From Rhizaria sp. SCN 62-66 (Eukaryota > Rhizaria, unplaced): 64,000 bases of DNA. A program made the position numbers and the translations under genes. The DNA is taken from contig MEDY01000224.1 of NCBI GenBank assembly GCA_001724265.1, positions 18,624-82,623 of the forward strand, written 5' to 3'. A model generated the notes under the pieces. It saw only the letters and a list, made by a program, of their open reading frames with translations, searched no databases and was not told the origin of the DNA. Positions 12,001 to 21,574 of this stretch are shown here, piece after piece; position 1 is the first letter of the stretch, and every line of letters begins with the position of its first letter.

Positions 12001-15000
12001 CTTCTCGGCCACCACGGCTTCCAGCTCCGCCACGCGGGCCGCGGCAGCGCGCGCGGTCTCGTCGCGCGCGCGCTCAGCCTCGCGCGCGCGCGCGCCAGAG
12101 ACGGCGACCTCTTGCTCGCGCGCGGTGACCGTGCGTTCGAGCGCCGCCTTCTCGCCGAGCCGCGCGATGGCATCGGCGCGGGCTTCACCAAGCGCGGTGC
12201 GTGCCGCCGCAGCCTCGTCCTCAGCGGCCGCGATGGCCGTGTTAAGTGCGGTGACAGCGCGCGCGTGCGCCTCTGCAGCGGCCTCGGTGGCGCGCATCGC
12301 GTCAGCCTCCGCAGCGTCCCGCTTGGCAGCCGCTGCGAGCCCCTCGGCTGAGAGGGACGCCACGTCGGCCTCAGCACGGCGCGCGCGCTCAGTCGCGCGG
12401 GCGGCCGTCAGGCGGGCCTCCGCGCGCTCGCGGGACGCGCGGTCTAGAGCGACGGTGAGCGCGGCCGCACGCGTCTGCGCCGATAGAGCGGCGCGGCGCA
12501 GAGCGGCCGGGTCTGTAACAGCGCTCAGGTCGACCGCAGCCAGCGCCGCAGCGGACGATGACAATAACGAGGAACGCCCGTCAGCAGCCTCGCTCTCATT
12601 GTTGATGTCAGCCATGGTAGTATTGAGGGCGGCAACCAGGAGCTCCTCCTGGCGCAGCCGCAGCTCAGCGCGAGCGTGCGCCTCGCGCTGCCGCGCCGCA
12701 GCGGCCTCGGCGCGTGCAGCAGCGGCATCTCGGTCGACGCGCAGCAGCGCGGCATCGGCGAGAATACGCTCGATGACCTCAACGTCGACGGTTGCACTCC
12801 TGTTCGAGTGCTGAGTGAACAGCGGGCTGATACGCAAAGCGTTGCGCACGCGGGCGACGGCACTACCAGGATCTGTGTTCTTGTTGATACCGGCAGCGTT
12901 GTGCGCCACAGACTCGTCGACGTCGCCACGTACCGCAGCGACCGCCTCGGCTAGCGCCAGCACGGGCGCGATGTCAGCCTCCAGCGCCGCCAGCGCGGCA
13001 CGCGCAGCCTTGCTCTGCGCGCGCGCCTCGCGCTCGGCCTCCTCGGCGACCCCCGCGCGCGCCGCCTGTGCAGCGGCCTCGGTCCGCAGCGCCGCGGCCT
13101 CCGTGACGGCGGCGTGCGCGGCGCTCTGGGCCTGCGACTTGCCCGCCAGCGCCCGCAGCGCGCGCTCCAGCCCCTCAGACCGCGCGGCGTGCGCGGCGCG
13201 CGCGGCCTCGAGCTCGGCGCGCGCGCGGGCTGTCGCGGCGGCGGCGTCGGCGGCGTCCTCGCGCGCGGCCGAGACGGCGCGTTGCTGCGCCCCGGCAGCG
13301 GTCCCCAGCGCCTCGTGGGCGCGGGCGACGCGCGCGCGCTCAGCGGCGAGAGCCAGGATCAGCTCGTCAACACGCGCACGCAGCGCCGCCGGCGAGTCCT
13401 CGCCGCTGGTGCTGATAATGCGCGCGTTGGATGCGGTTGCTTGTGTCGCGGCAGAGGCGGCGCGTGCAGCGCGTAACTGCATCTCGAGCGCAGTCGCAGC
13501 GTCCTCGGCCTCGCCGCGCGCGAGCGAGTGCGCGGCAGCATCCGTAGCGGCGGCGTCGCGCGCCTCTACGGCAGCGGCTAGACGGGACTCTAAGGTCGCA
13601 ACTGTGGACACCAGCGCAGTGCGCTCAGCGCGCCAGGCGCTCTCGCTCACGGTCACCGCCGCAATAGCGGCGTTCGCCGTGGACGGGGGCTCGGGGCCAG
13701 CGACGGCAGCCGCTAAGGGCGCAGGAGGCACGATCGCAGCTGCCTCAGCCAAATCAGCATCAGCAGCACTAGACCGCATGTTAGTCGCACTGGTGGTGTT
13801 GCTGTTGCCGGATAGAGTAGTCTTTTGCAGCCGGTCGACCTTCATCGCAAGCGCGCGCGCCTGGCGCTCGCTGGCGTGCAGTTGCGCCGTCCTACGGTGC
13901 AGTTCGTCCGTCAACTCGCCCGCACGCGCGCTCGCGGCCGCCGCGGCCTCGGTCGCCGCAGCCTCGCGCGCGGCCAACTGCTCGCGGGCACGCGCCAGCT
14001 CGGCGCGCGCTCCCCACTGGCGCTCTGAGCAGCAGTCGCGGCCGCGGCCGCATTCGCGGTGGCAGCGGCGGCGGCGGCGGTCGCGGTCTTGGCAGCGCGG
14101 TCGACGGCCTTGGCCTTCCGCTCGGCAGCCTCAGCACGCGCCTCGGCGGCGGCGGCGGCGGCGCGGGCGGCGGCCAGCGCGGCGGCGAGCTCCTTCGCAG
14201 CCGCCGCGCCCTCGCTGCCCTCGGCCACGACGAGGCCGAGCGCGGCGAGCTCCATCGACGCACTTAGTGCACTGGTGTTGCCCGCGCTCGCGGCGTTGTT
14301 TACAGCAGCGGCGGCGGCGGAGTCCACGGCGGCGGTCAGCTCGAGGCCGAGCTGGCGCAGTTGCCGCTCCTGGTCCTTCACGACGCCGCGCAGCAGCGCA
14401 AGCTCTGCGGCCGATTCGCCGCTCCCAGACTGGCTCGAAGTAGCAGCGGCGGAGGCCTTCGCGGCCTCGGCTTCGGCGACGGCAGCCTCAGCGCGCGCGC
14501 GGGCGCGATCGGCCTCGGCGGCGGCGTCAGCGGCCTTTTTGCGCCAGCGCCCCGCCTCGGCCTCGGCCGCGGCGACGGCGGACTGGGACCGGGCCAGCGC
14601 GGCCTCTGCGGCCCGAGCGCGCGCCCCGGCGTCGGCGGCCTGCGCGGTGAGAGCGTGCAGCTGCGCCTGCAGAGCGGCGACCTCGCTCTGCGCCTGCGCC
14701 AGCGCCTTGCTTGGCGTCACGCCGGTGCCAGAGCCGTACTGCGCGCTGGCGCTGGAGCCGGAGCTCGTGGTCAGCGCGGCCGTGAGGCGGGCGTTGGCGG
14801 TCGCGAGGTCGGCGGTCAAGCGAGCCGCGTAGGCGTCTTTGCTCTCCAGCAGGGCCAGGACCTTGCGGTTGCGGGCCTCCTGCTCGGCCTCGGTCTCGGC
14901 GCGCGCGCGCTTGCCACGGGCCCGCGCGAGGGAAACGACCGTGGGCAGCAGAGGGGACGGGACGCCCGCGGCGCGCGCTGCGGCGGCGTCGGCAGCGTCC

Positions 15001-16325
15001 ATAGAACTGTCATCCTGCGGGTCGTAGTCTTCGCCATCGTCGTCGTCGTAGGCAGTGTTACCAACGTCAGGATTGGTATTGCCTTCATCAGCATACACAC
15101 CGCTACTGCTGCTGTTTCTCGTCCTGTTCTTAGCGCAAGCCTGAGAATGCTGAGGAGTTGCAGTCGCAACGCGGGCGCGGGCGGCCGCAGCAGCGGGCGC
15201 CACCGCAGGTGCGCCGCCAGCAGCGGCACTCGAGCTCAAGCTGCCGCTAGAGCTCGCTGCACTGGCGGCGACCGGCGGCGTCAGCTGTGCTTGCTTCGGC
15301 GCGCCGAGCGGAGTGATGGTGGCGTAAAACCGCTGCTCAGCCACGTCGGACTTGAGGTAGAAAGTGTCCCGGGCGGTATACGTGCGCTGGCCGGCCGCAA
15401 ACCGCGGCTGCAGCGCCTGCGGGAGGCACAACTTCACCTGCAGCAGCACGTTTCCCCCGGGCGGCAGCGTCGCTGAGAGGGGCGCGACTTGGAACCGCTG
15501 CGCGTTGCCGACGCGGAGGGAGAAAGCGACTGGCACGACTGTTGACGCGTTCGTCACGCGCACGTACTGAACGTAAACCTGCTTGGGGGCGGCGTCGGGG
15601 AAAAACAGCTCGGGGGGGTCCACGATCAGCAAGCGAGACACCACCGATGACGACGACGATGAAGCTGTTGCTGTTGCTGTTGAACTGGCTGACGACTGCG
15701 TAGGAGTTACTCTTGAAGCTGGGGCTGGAGCGGGAGATGCTGAGAGGGGCAAGAAGGATGATGTTGCCGAAAGCTGCTGAGACCGTGCGTGGCCGTGGCT
15801 GCTGTTGTTGTTCCGACTGAGACTGTTGCTGTTGCTGTTGCTGTTGCTGCTATGATTGTAATGCGATGAAGGCGGGAATACAGCATCGAACTCTGCGTCA
15901 TCGTCCTCATCACCGTGATCGCCGTAGCCACCGGCGCCGACGTCGTAGTCGTCGTCGTCACCAGCCTCATATCTCGCATTAGCACTGCTATGCGCTTGAT
16001 CGCCCCTGCTAGCATCCGCTGTGGCAAAGTGTGACGCGTTAAACACAGCGCCCGCGGCAGCGCCAGAGACGGGCGCGGCGGGGCCGTGTTGCTGTGGCAA
16101 CGCGACGCGGCGCGCGGCGGCGTCGCGCGGCGGGCCGTAGTGCGGGTAGGGCGCCGGGGCCGTCGCGGCGGTGGGGGCGGAGCCGGCGGCGAAGCTCGAG
16201 TTGGCGCTGAGCGGGTCGAGGCTCGACGCTGTAGTGTCCCACGGATCGCCGCGGTTGTCGTCCGACGCTTCGTGGATCGGAGACAAAAGCTTGCTCCGGT
16301 GCGAACGGGCGTCAGAGGAACTCAT
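1..16325 (-). CDS. giant MSP-like-domain/coiled-coil protein, 3' end beyond left edge
   Basis: The start ATG at 16325-16323 opens MSSSDARSHRS. The first ~230 residues are disordered (Ser/Asn/His and acidic tracts). Residues ~230-340 look like a major-sperm-protein (MSP/VAP-type) immunoglobulin-like fold, beginning LLIVDPPELFF and containing a VTNAS..VPVAFSLRV strand pattern. After an acidic stretch (~410-450), everything to the window edge is Ala/Glu/Arg-rich heptad coiled coil, with acidic islands near 11,700-11,790 and 9,830-9,900. The downstream frame (plus-strand triplets starting at 1, 4, 7...) has no stop from ~14,010 to base 1, about 4,670 codons. The two parts are joined by a frame change at the (GC)4 run at 14,003-14,010. 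MSP domains in VAP proteins bind FFAT motifs at ER contact sites; no membrane segment is seen here, so a tethering or cytoskeletal scaffold role is inference. No named orthologue recognised. Confidence 0.8.
14003..14010 (-). other. apparent frameshift in giant coiled-coil gene
   Basis: Upstream (higher coordinates) the coiled coil reads ...AAQSASGER in one frame, which then degenerates to Arg/Pro-rich sequence and stops at TGA 13911-13913. The coiled coil resumes in another frame as RAELARAREQLAAREAA. Removing one GC dinucleotide from the alternating GC run, or adding one base, would join SASGER to AELARA without a gap. No intron fits: no GTACG/GTATG-type donor and AG acceptor pair bridges the two frames. 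A homopolymer-like sequencing or assembly slip is the simplest explanation; a real mutation or recoding is possible. Confidence 0.75.
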
Positions 16326-16940
16326 GACGAGTGGTTGGGGGCGAAGCGGGCACGGAGGCGCCGGGGCAGGGGAAGATGGAAGGTGGTGGAGAAAGGGCTG
16401 TGCTTCGGTCGTGTGCAGGAGAAAAACATGGAGATAGACATGAAAGTTCCGTCAGCGACAATGATTTTAAAATATACATTGTTTGCGTTCAATACCTATG
16501 TGGTTACATTATAACACTTTAAAAGTAATGAATATACACCGTTCTGCACTGAGTCGCGTGAGTCGACAAGTTCAAAAATTCGGGTCTGCGCGAAGAAAAA
16601 ACGCAGACCATTGTGCAAGTCGAGAGGATACTTTCGTATCTTCATCTCCATCCTTACACATCCGTTGTTCTGTCAATGTCAGAGTTTGTCTTATTTTAAT
16701 CATGGCATTGGTTTCAAATATATTTGTTAGAAATGACTCACAGTATGTATATGTCACTCCCGATCCCTCCGAACCTCGCCCTCCACAGCAGTCTCCTCTA
16801 AGCACCGCAAGCGACGTCGCCTCGCTTCATCCCGCCCCACACCCTCGCAGTGTTCCCCGCGAGCTCCCCCACACCACACACCACCGCTACATCTACTCCT
16901 AGCCCCTGCGTGAGGGTTATTGGTTTGCCTCTTGTCCACG
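16326..16940. promoter_or_regulatory. divergent intergenic region
   Basis: 615 bp between the divergently transcribed coiled-coil gene and VAC14. It is AT-rich in the middle (about 16,440-16,760) and becomes C/T-rich near the VAC14 ATG. It presumably holds both promoters. I see no recognisable shared element or RNA gene. Confidence 0.5.
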
Positions 16941-19343
16941 ATGGCTTCGAAGCGCGTGCTGATCAGCCAGCAGGTGACGCGCAACCTCGGCGACCGCTCC
17001 GACGAGAAGCGCAAGCAGGCCGCGCTGGAAATCGAGCAGTTCGTCAAGTCCCTCGGCGCGCCGTCGGCCGCCACGCAGGAGCGCGTCAACACGGTCATCT
17101 CCACGCTCGTGTCGGACTTCCTGCTCTCGTACCAGCCCAACATGCGCAAGGGCGGCCTCATCGGCCTCTCGGCTGTCACCATCGCGCTGCTCGACTCCGC
17201 GGGGTCCTACCTCACGCGCCTGTTGCCGCCCGTGCTGCGCTGCTTCCTTGACCAGGAGCCGCGCGTGCGCTACTACGCCTGTGAGGCCCTCTACAACATC
17301 GCCAAGGTCGTTCGCGGCCAACTCCTCCTCTTCTTCAACGAGGTCTTTGACGGGCTCTGCAAGCTGTGCGCCGACAGCGACGCCGACGTGCGCGCCGCGG
17401 CCGCGCTGCTGGACCGCCTCGTCAAGGACATCGTCACTGAGTCGGCCGCGTTCGACCTGGAGCGGTTTGTCCCGCTGCTGCGCGAGCGCGTGCGGCTTCG
17501 CTCGCCGCTCATTCGCCAGCTCATCCTGGGCTGGATCGCGCTGCTCGACGCGCTGCCCGACGTCGACCTGCTCGAGTTCCTCCCCGAGTACCTCGGCGGG
17601 CTCTTCGACATGCTCTCGGACCCCGCGAAGGAGGTCCGCCAGCAGTCGTACTCGACGCTCGCCGTGCTGCTGCGGCAGATCGTGCACTCGCCCCGCGTCG
17701 ACCTGGGCTCCCTCGTCCCCATCCTGACCGTCCAGGCCGGGCTGCGGGATAACTTCCGCCGCCTCACCGTGCTCACCTGGGTGCGCGAGTTCGTCCACCT
17801 CGGCAAGGGCGCCGTCCTGCCGTTTCTGCCCGACCTGCTCGCCGCCGCGATGCTCTGCATGGGCGACCCCGCGCGTGAGATCCGAGCGAAAGCGCAGCAG
17901 TGCAACGACGCGCTGCTCGCGCTCGTCGTCGACACCTCGGCCGCCGCCAACTCCGCCGCCAACTCCGCCGCCGCCGCTGCGACAACGACAGCAGCTGGCG
18001 AGAACACTGACGCAAACAACAACCCCGAGAATGCGACTGGTGCAACTGTGAGCGCGAGTGCGGGTAACAGCGCCGCGCTGCCGGCGGTGGACCTGGGCCG
18101 CATTGTTGGCACCGTCACCGGCGAGCTCTCGTCCCCGTGGTTGCCCGCGCGCCTCTCCGCGTTGCGCTGGACGGCGATGCTCCTGGCGCAGCACCCGCGA
18201 GCGCTCTTCGCCCACCTGCACACGCTTTTTCCCGCGCTGCTCTCGACGCTGCAGGACGCCGACGAGCAGGTCGTGCGTCTCGCACTCGAAGTGCTGGCCC
18301 GGCTGGCGCTCGACGCGGACGGCACGCTGCACCCGGCCTCGCTCGACCTGCTGCTTAGCAACATTTTGCGCCTCTGCGCCAGCGACGTCGCCTTCCTTGA
18401 GGCCCGCGGCGGCCTCGTTCTACGCCAGCTCTCTTTGCTGTTGGACGCGCGCGCCGTGTTCACCCGTCTGGCGGAGCTGCTGGCGCGTAACGGCGACGTC
18501 GAGTTCACGGCTCTCATGGCGCAGACACTCGGGCTGCTGCTGCTGTCGGCGACCGAGCTCCACGGGCTCCGCAGCGAGGTGCGCGCGAGTCTGCGCTCCG
18601 CCGCGGGGCGCTCGCTGTTTGCGACGCTGTTCACGACGTGGGCCCACGCGCCCGTCGCCGCGCTTGCGCTCGCGCTTCTGGCCGAGGGCTACGAGCTCGC
18701 CGCGTGGCTGGTGGCCGAGCTGGCGCGCGGCGAGGCGACTGTGGGCGCGCTGCTGCAGCTGGACCGGCTCGTGCAGCTGCTTGAGTCGCCCATCTTCGTG
18801 CGCACGCGGCTGCACCTGCTGGATCCGGTACGCCGGCCCGCGCTGCACCGCGCGCTGTACGGCGTGCTCACGCTGCTGCCGCAGTCCGCCGCGTTCGCGA
18901 GCCTCAAGGAGCGGCTGCAGTCCGTGGCGCCTTACGTTGCGCTCACGGCCTCGCTCTCAGCTGCGAACGTGAACGCGACCAGCAGCGCTGCGAGCTTGAA
19001 CAGTAAGAGTGCTAAGGGGAAGAGTACAGCGGCGACTGCTGAGGACGACGACGACGACGACGGGGACGAGACGGAGGATGATGGCGACGCGCCGGTGCCG
19101 CCGCTGCCGCGCGACATGGAGAAGGCGCTTAAAGAGACGTTCCGGCGCGTGCAGATCCAGCACCAGGAGAAGCGGCGGCGCGTAGCGGCCTTCGCGTCGC
19201 TCATGGGCGACGCAGACGGGGACCTGCTCGGCGACGAGGCGGCCGACGGCGAGGACGAGCAGGGCGCTGACGGCGAGGGCGACCTCGAAGACGTTACCAC
19301 CGGAGACGGGAACAACAATGAGGCTGAGGAGGTCGCGAAGTGA
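16941..19343 (+). CDS. VAC14: VAC14, scaffold of the PIKfyve/Fab1 complex
   Basis: 800 residues (human VAC14 has 782), one exon, stop TGA. Residues ~69-160 (KGGLIGLSAVTIALLD, then the VRYYACEALYNIAKV HEAT repeat) match the VAC14 Fab1-binding region. Residues ~487-662 match the FIG4-binding region, with RQLSLLLDAR, LVQLLESPIF..RL.LLD and the YGVLTLLPQS block near-colinear with animal VAC14. HEAT repeats run throughout. VAC14 oligomerises and holds the PI3P 5-kinase Fab1/PIKfyve and the phosphatase Sac3/FIG4 on endosome/vacuole membranes to control PI(3,5)P2. An Ala/Asn/Thr linker (~330-375) and a C-terminal acidic then basic tail (from ~690) are lineage additions. The in-frame codons before MASKRVLI include no better ATG and lie in C-rich leader. 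Identification is firm. Confidence 0.96.
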   Translation: MASKRVLISQQVTRNLGDRSDEKRKQAALEIEQFVKSLGAPSAATQERVNTVISTLVSDFLLSYQPNMRKGGLIGLSAVTIALLDSAGSYLTRLLPPVLRCFLDQEPRVRYYACEALYNIAKVVRGQLLLFFNEVFDGLCKLCADSDADVRAAAALLDRLVKDIVTESAAFDLERFVPLLRERVRLRSPLIRQLILGWIALLDALPDVDLLEFLPEYLGGLFDMLSDPAKEVRQQSYSTLAVLLRQIVHSPRVDLGSLVPILTVQAGLRDNFRRLTVLTWVREFVHLGKGAVLPFLPDLLAAAMLCMGDPAREIRAKAQQCNDALLALVVDTSAAANSAANSAAAAATTTAAGENTDANNNPENATGATVSASAGNSAALPAVDLGRIVGTVTGELSSPWLPARLSALRWTAMLLAQHPRALFAHLHTLFPALLSTLQDADEQVVRLALEVLARLALDADGTLHPASLDLLLSNILRLCASDVAFLEARGGLVLRQLSLLLDARAVFTRLAELLARNGDVEFTALMAQTLGLLLLSATELHGLRSEVRASLRSAAGRSLFATLFTTWAHAPVAALALALLAEGYELAAWLVAELARGEATVGALLQLDRLVQLLESPIFVRTRLHLLDPVRRPALHRALYGVLTLLPQSAAFASLKERLQSVAPYVALTASLSAANVNATSSAASLNSKSAKGKSTAATAEDDDDDDGDETEDDGDAPVPPLPRDMEKALKETFRRVQIQHQEKRRRVAAFASLMGDADGDLLGDEAADGEDEQGADGEGDLEDVTTGDGNNNEAEEVAK

Positions 19344-19776
19344 AATATCTTGTGGTGGTGAGTGATCTATCTCTCCAAGTATTAGTTTTGCGCGACATAT
19401 CCGCAACCAGGCCTGGTATAAAGACTCCACTAGTATTTGATTGATAGTTTAAATACAAAAAATGTATTTATAATTCAAAATATAAATCTCCCACGACACA
19501 CAGCTGCTAAATGTGACATCTCCCAGTCAGATCCAGTCCACTAGCCAGCCAGACTGTGACTGTGAGCAGAGGGCGGGAAGTTAGGCCGGACCGCTGGCTG
19601 TGGTTCCGGTCTGGGTTGCAGTGTGGGGGAGGCAGTTGTGGAGTCGCGGGGTGTTTTGCAAGGTCGATTGCGCGACGAAGACACCGACAATACTGTTTCG
19701 GCTGGCTTTTTAGAGTTTCCCCCTCCAAGCGGCAATTACTCTTTTGTTTACAAGCGCACGGCGTAAGAAGTAACTA
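19344..19776. promoter_or_regulatory. intergenic region, VAC14 3' / MRPL46 promoter
   Basis: 433 bp. An AT-rich VAC14 3' flank (to ~19,490) is followed by a more GC-rich MRPL46 upstream segment with a TTAGGCCGGACCG motif at 19,581 and pyrimidine-rich sequence before the ATG. No other gene seen. Confidence 0.5.
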
Positions 19777-21063
19777 ATGTTCCGCCAGCTTCTGCGGACT
19801 GGTGTGTCGGCTGCTGGCAGCACGAGCGCCGCCCTCGCGAGCCACGCCAGCCTGGCGTCCTCCTCTGCGTCCAACGTCTGGGCTTCGACCGTGGTGTCCA
19901 TCCCGTCGCTGTCCTTCGCCAAGTACCGCCCTACGGCGAAGAAGAAGAAGATCAAGACGCGCGAGGCCGTCAACATGCACAAGCTGCGCCAGGAGCACGA
20001 AAAGAAGTTCATCGCCGAAGATGAGGACTACGTCGAGCCCTCGCCGTCCGCGCTGGGCAACGCCCTCATCTCGGCCTGCACTATCCTCGAGCGCGTGCCC
20101 GTGGTCGTGCCCAAGATCCCCGAGTGGGAGCTCGTCTGGCTGGAGCGTGAAGACCGCATGCAGGAGCTGCGCTCTATCGACCTGCCCATGAGCATGAAGA
20201 AGAGCGTCTACGGCAAGAACGCCTACTTCCCCGCACTGCCCAAGCTCGACATCCTGCCCAACTACACCGAGGACGACGCCAAGAACGACCGCAAGTCGAT
20301 CTACCGCAAAATTGACCGCCCGCTCTACCTAATCGTTAAGACGAAGCAGACGGCGGACCCTGCTCTGCCTGCCGAGGTCTGGCACTTCCCCTCGGGCGAG
20401 TGGCGCCAGGGCGAGACGCTGCGCAAGACTGCCGAGCGCGGGCTCTTCTACTCCATGGGCGACCTGCAGTCGTACTACCTTGGCAACGCGCCCATCTGCG
20501 CGCTCGAGCGCGACGCCGCCGCCGGACACAAGAAGGACTACCCCCAGGTCGAGAAGATCAAGGTACGTTTCTTTCTGCCAACATCGCTGAGGTGTCATAT
20601 ATACTCAACTCAACGTGAATTGATGCTATATAGGTTATTTAGCTCTTTTTTGTCATTCATTGTCATTGTTTTTGCTGTATGCATCAATCTGTGTCATGTA
20701 CTCTCACGTATCTTTCTTCGCACTCATCGTATCTTTGCTCGTCTCGTCCCTCTTGCGTCTTCTCCATCTGCTTCCCCCGCCCAGTCGTTCTATCACCACG
20801 CGCTGTACCTGGGCGGTAAGGTCGACCTGGAGGAGGGCTCCGAGTTCCTCGACTACGCCTGGGTGGCCAAGGAGGAGCTCGCCGAGTACTTCACATCCCC
20901 TCTGTCGGCGCCGCTGGTGCAGCTGGCCGAGTCCGTGCTTTACTACGACATCGACTCCGACCCCGAGGACTTCCCGCGCCCGCTGCCGCCCAGCGCCGCG
21001 GACCAGGAGGCCGCCGCCGACGCCGCTGCGTCCAAGAAGGGCGGCAAGGCCAAGAAGGCCTGA
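19777..21063 (+). CDS. MRPL46: mitochondrial large-subunit ribosomal protein mL46
   Basis: Exons 19777-20562 and 20785-21063, intron phase 0, 354 residues (human MRPL46 279). mL46 is a Nudix-fold structural protein of the mitochondrial 54S/39S subunit. The N-terminus is Arg/Ser/Ala-rich and suits import. Family hallmarks are KLRQEHEKKF, a D/R-rich RLYLIVK-like strand, WHFPSGEWRQGETLRKTAERGL (the degenerate Nudix region), then YLGNAPI, and after the intron ALYLGGKV and YAWVAKEELAEYF, which align with animal ALLLTG...VWVTKDELGDYL. The C-terminus carries an acidic segment and a Lys/Ala tail. Splicing is chosen because homology is continuous across the junction (EKIK|SFYHHALYL); the unspliced frame would insert 74 hydrophobic residues. 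Stop TGA. Confidence 0.95.
   Translation: MFRQLLRTGVSAAGSTSAALASHASLASSSASNVWASTVVSIPSLSFAKYRPTAKKKKIKTREAVNMHKLRQEHEKKFIAEDEDYVEPSPSALGNALISACTILERVPVVVPKIPEWELVWLEREDRMQELRSIDLPMSMKKSVYGKNAYFPALPKLDILPNYTEDDAKNDRKSIYRKIDRPLYLIVKTKQTADPALPAEVWHFPSGEWRQGETLRKTAERGLFYSMGDLQSYYLGNAPICALERDAAAGHKKDYPQVEKIKVRFFLPTSLRCHIYSTQRELMLYRLFSSFLSFIVIVFAVCINLCHVLSRIFLRTHRIFARLVPLASSPSASPAQSFYHHALYLGGKVDLEEGSEFLDYAWVAKEELAEYFTSPLSAPLVQLAESVLYYDIDSDPEDFPRPLPPSAADQEAAADAAASKKGGKAKKA
20563..20784 (+). other. intron in MRPL46, 222 nt, frame-neutral
   Basis: Donor GTACGT, acceptor CCCGCCCAG, AT-richer than both exons. Its length is a multiple of three and it has no stop in the host frame, so retention would give an uninterrupted longer protein. 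The intron-encoded peptide is hydrophobic and has no counterpart in known mL46. Confidence 0.88.
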
Positions 21064-21574
21064 GCGCCGCGCAGCACAAGCAGAAGCGTGAGCTGAGGCT
21101 GAGAGTCGGTTGGGGTGAGGTTGGGTTAGAGGCGCGACGGTGTGCGCCGCCAAAAGTATATTTAAGATGTTATAAATCGTGTAATAATACAACAATTAGT
21201 TATAAATATCTACGACCTTGCTACCTTTGCGGAAATTCGGGTTATAAATAATCGAATCAAGATGGATATGCGTTGTGAAAGCAAGATGCGAGATGCTCCA
21301 ACGGCTGTGACCAGACCAGAAGCAGCAATCGGTGACAATGTATGCGGTGCTCTCGCGCAAGAGAAAAGAGGGCATTCGAATCGGCATCTGTGCAAGATCA
21401 ATATACGTTTGTACAGGGATTTGTCGGACTAATCCGATAGTCGCGTGAATTTTCTATCATATATTTTATATTCACTTTTCCAATCACCTTACATCCTTGT
21501 TTATTTTACGTTACAAAGAGAGAGCTCTCAGACAGTAGGAACGGCTTCTCTCGCCTCCCCCGCTCAGAGCCGCC
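21064..21574. promoter_or_regulatory. intergenic region upstream of the PPR-like gene
   Basis: 511 bp, AT-rich, containing the MRPL46 3' flank and the promoter/leader of the next gene. The last ~60 bp are C/T-rich and end in GCCGCCATG, a strong Kozak-like context. No RNA gene recognised. Confidence 0.5.

Noticed and set aside
513-13541. Many Arg/Pro/Ala-rich ORFs on both strands opposite or out of frame with the giant coiled-coil gene
   Set aside because: High-GC coding DNA keeps all frames open. These have skewed Arg/Pro composition, and the heptad frame explains the region.
21360-21400. TTCGAATC element resembling a tRNA B box
   Set aside because: No matching A box or cloverleaf arms around it; no tRNA, including a CUA suppressor, could be found in the window.
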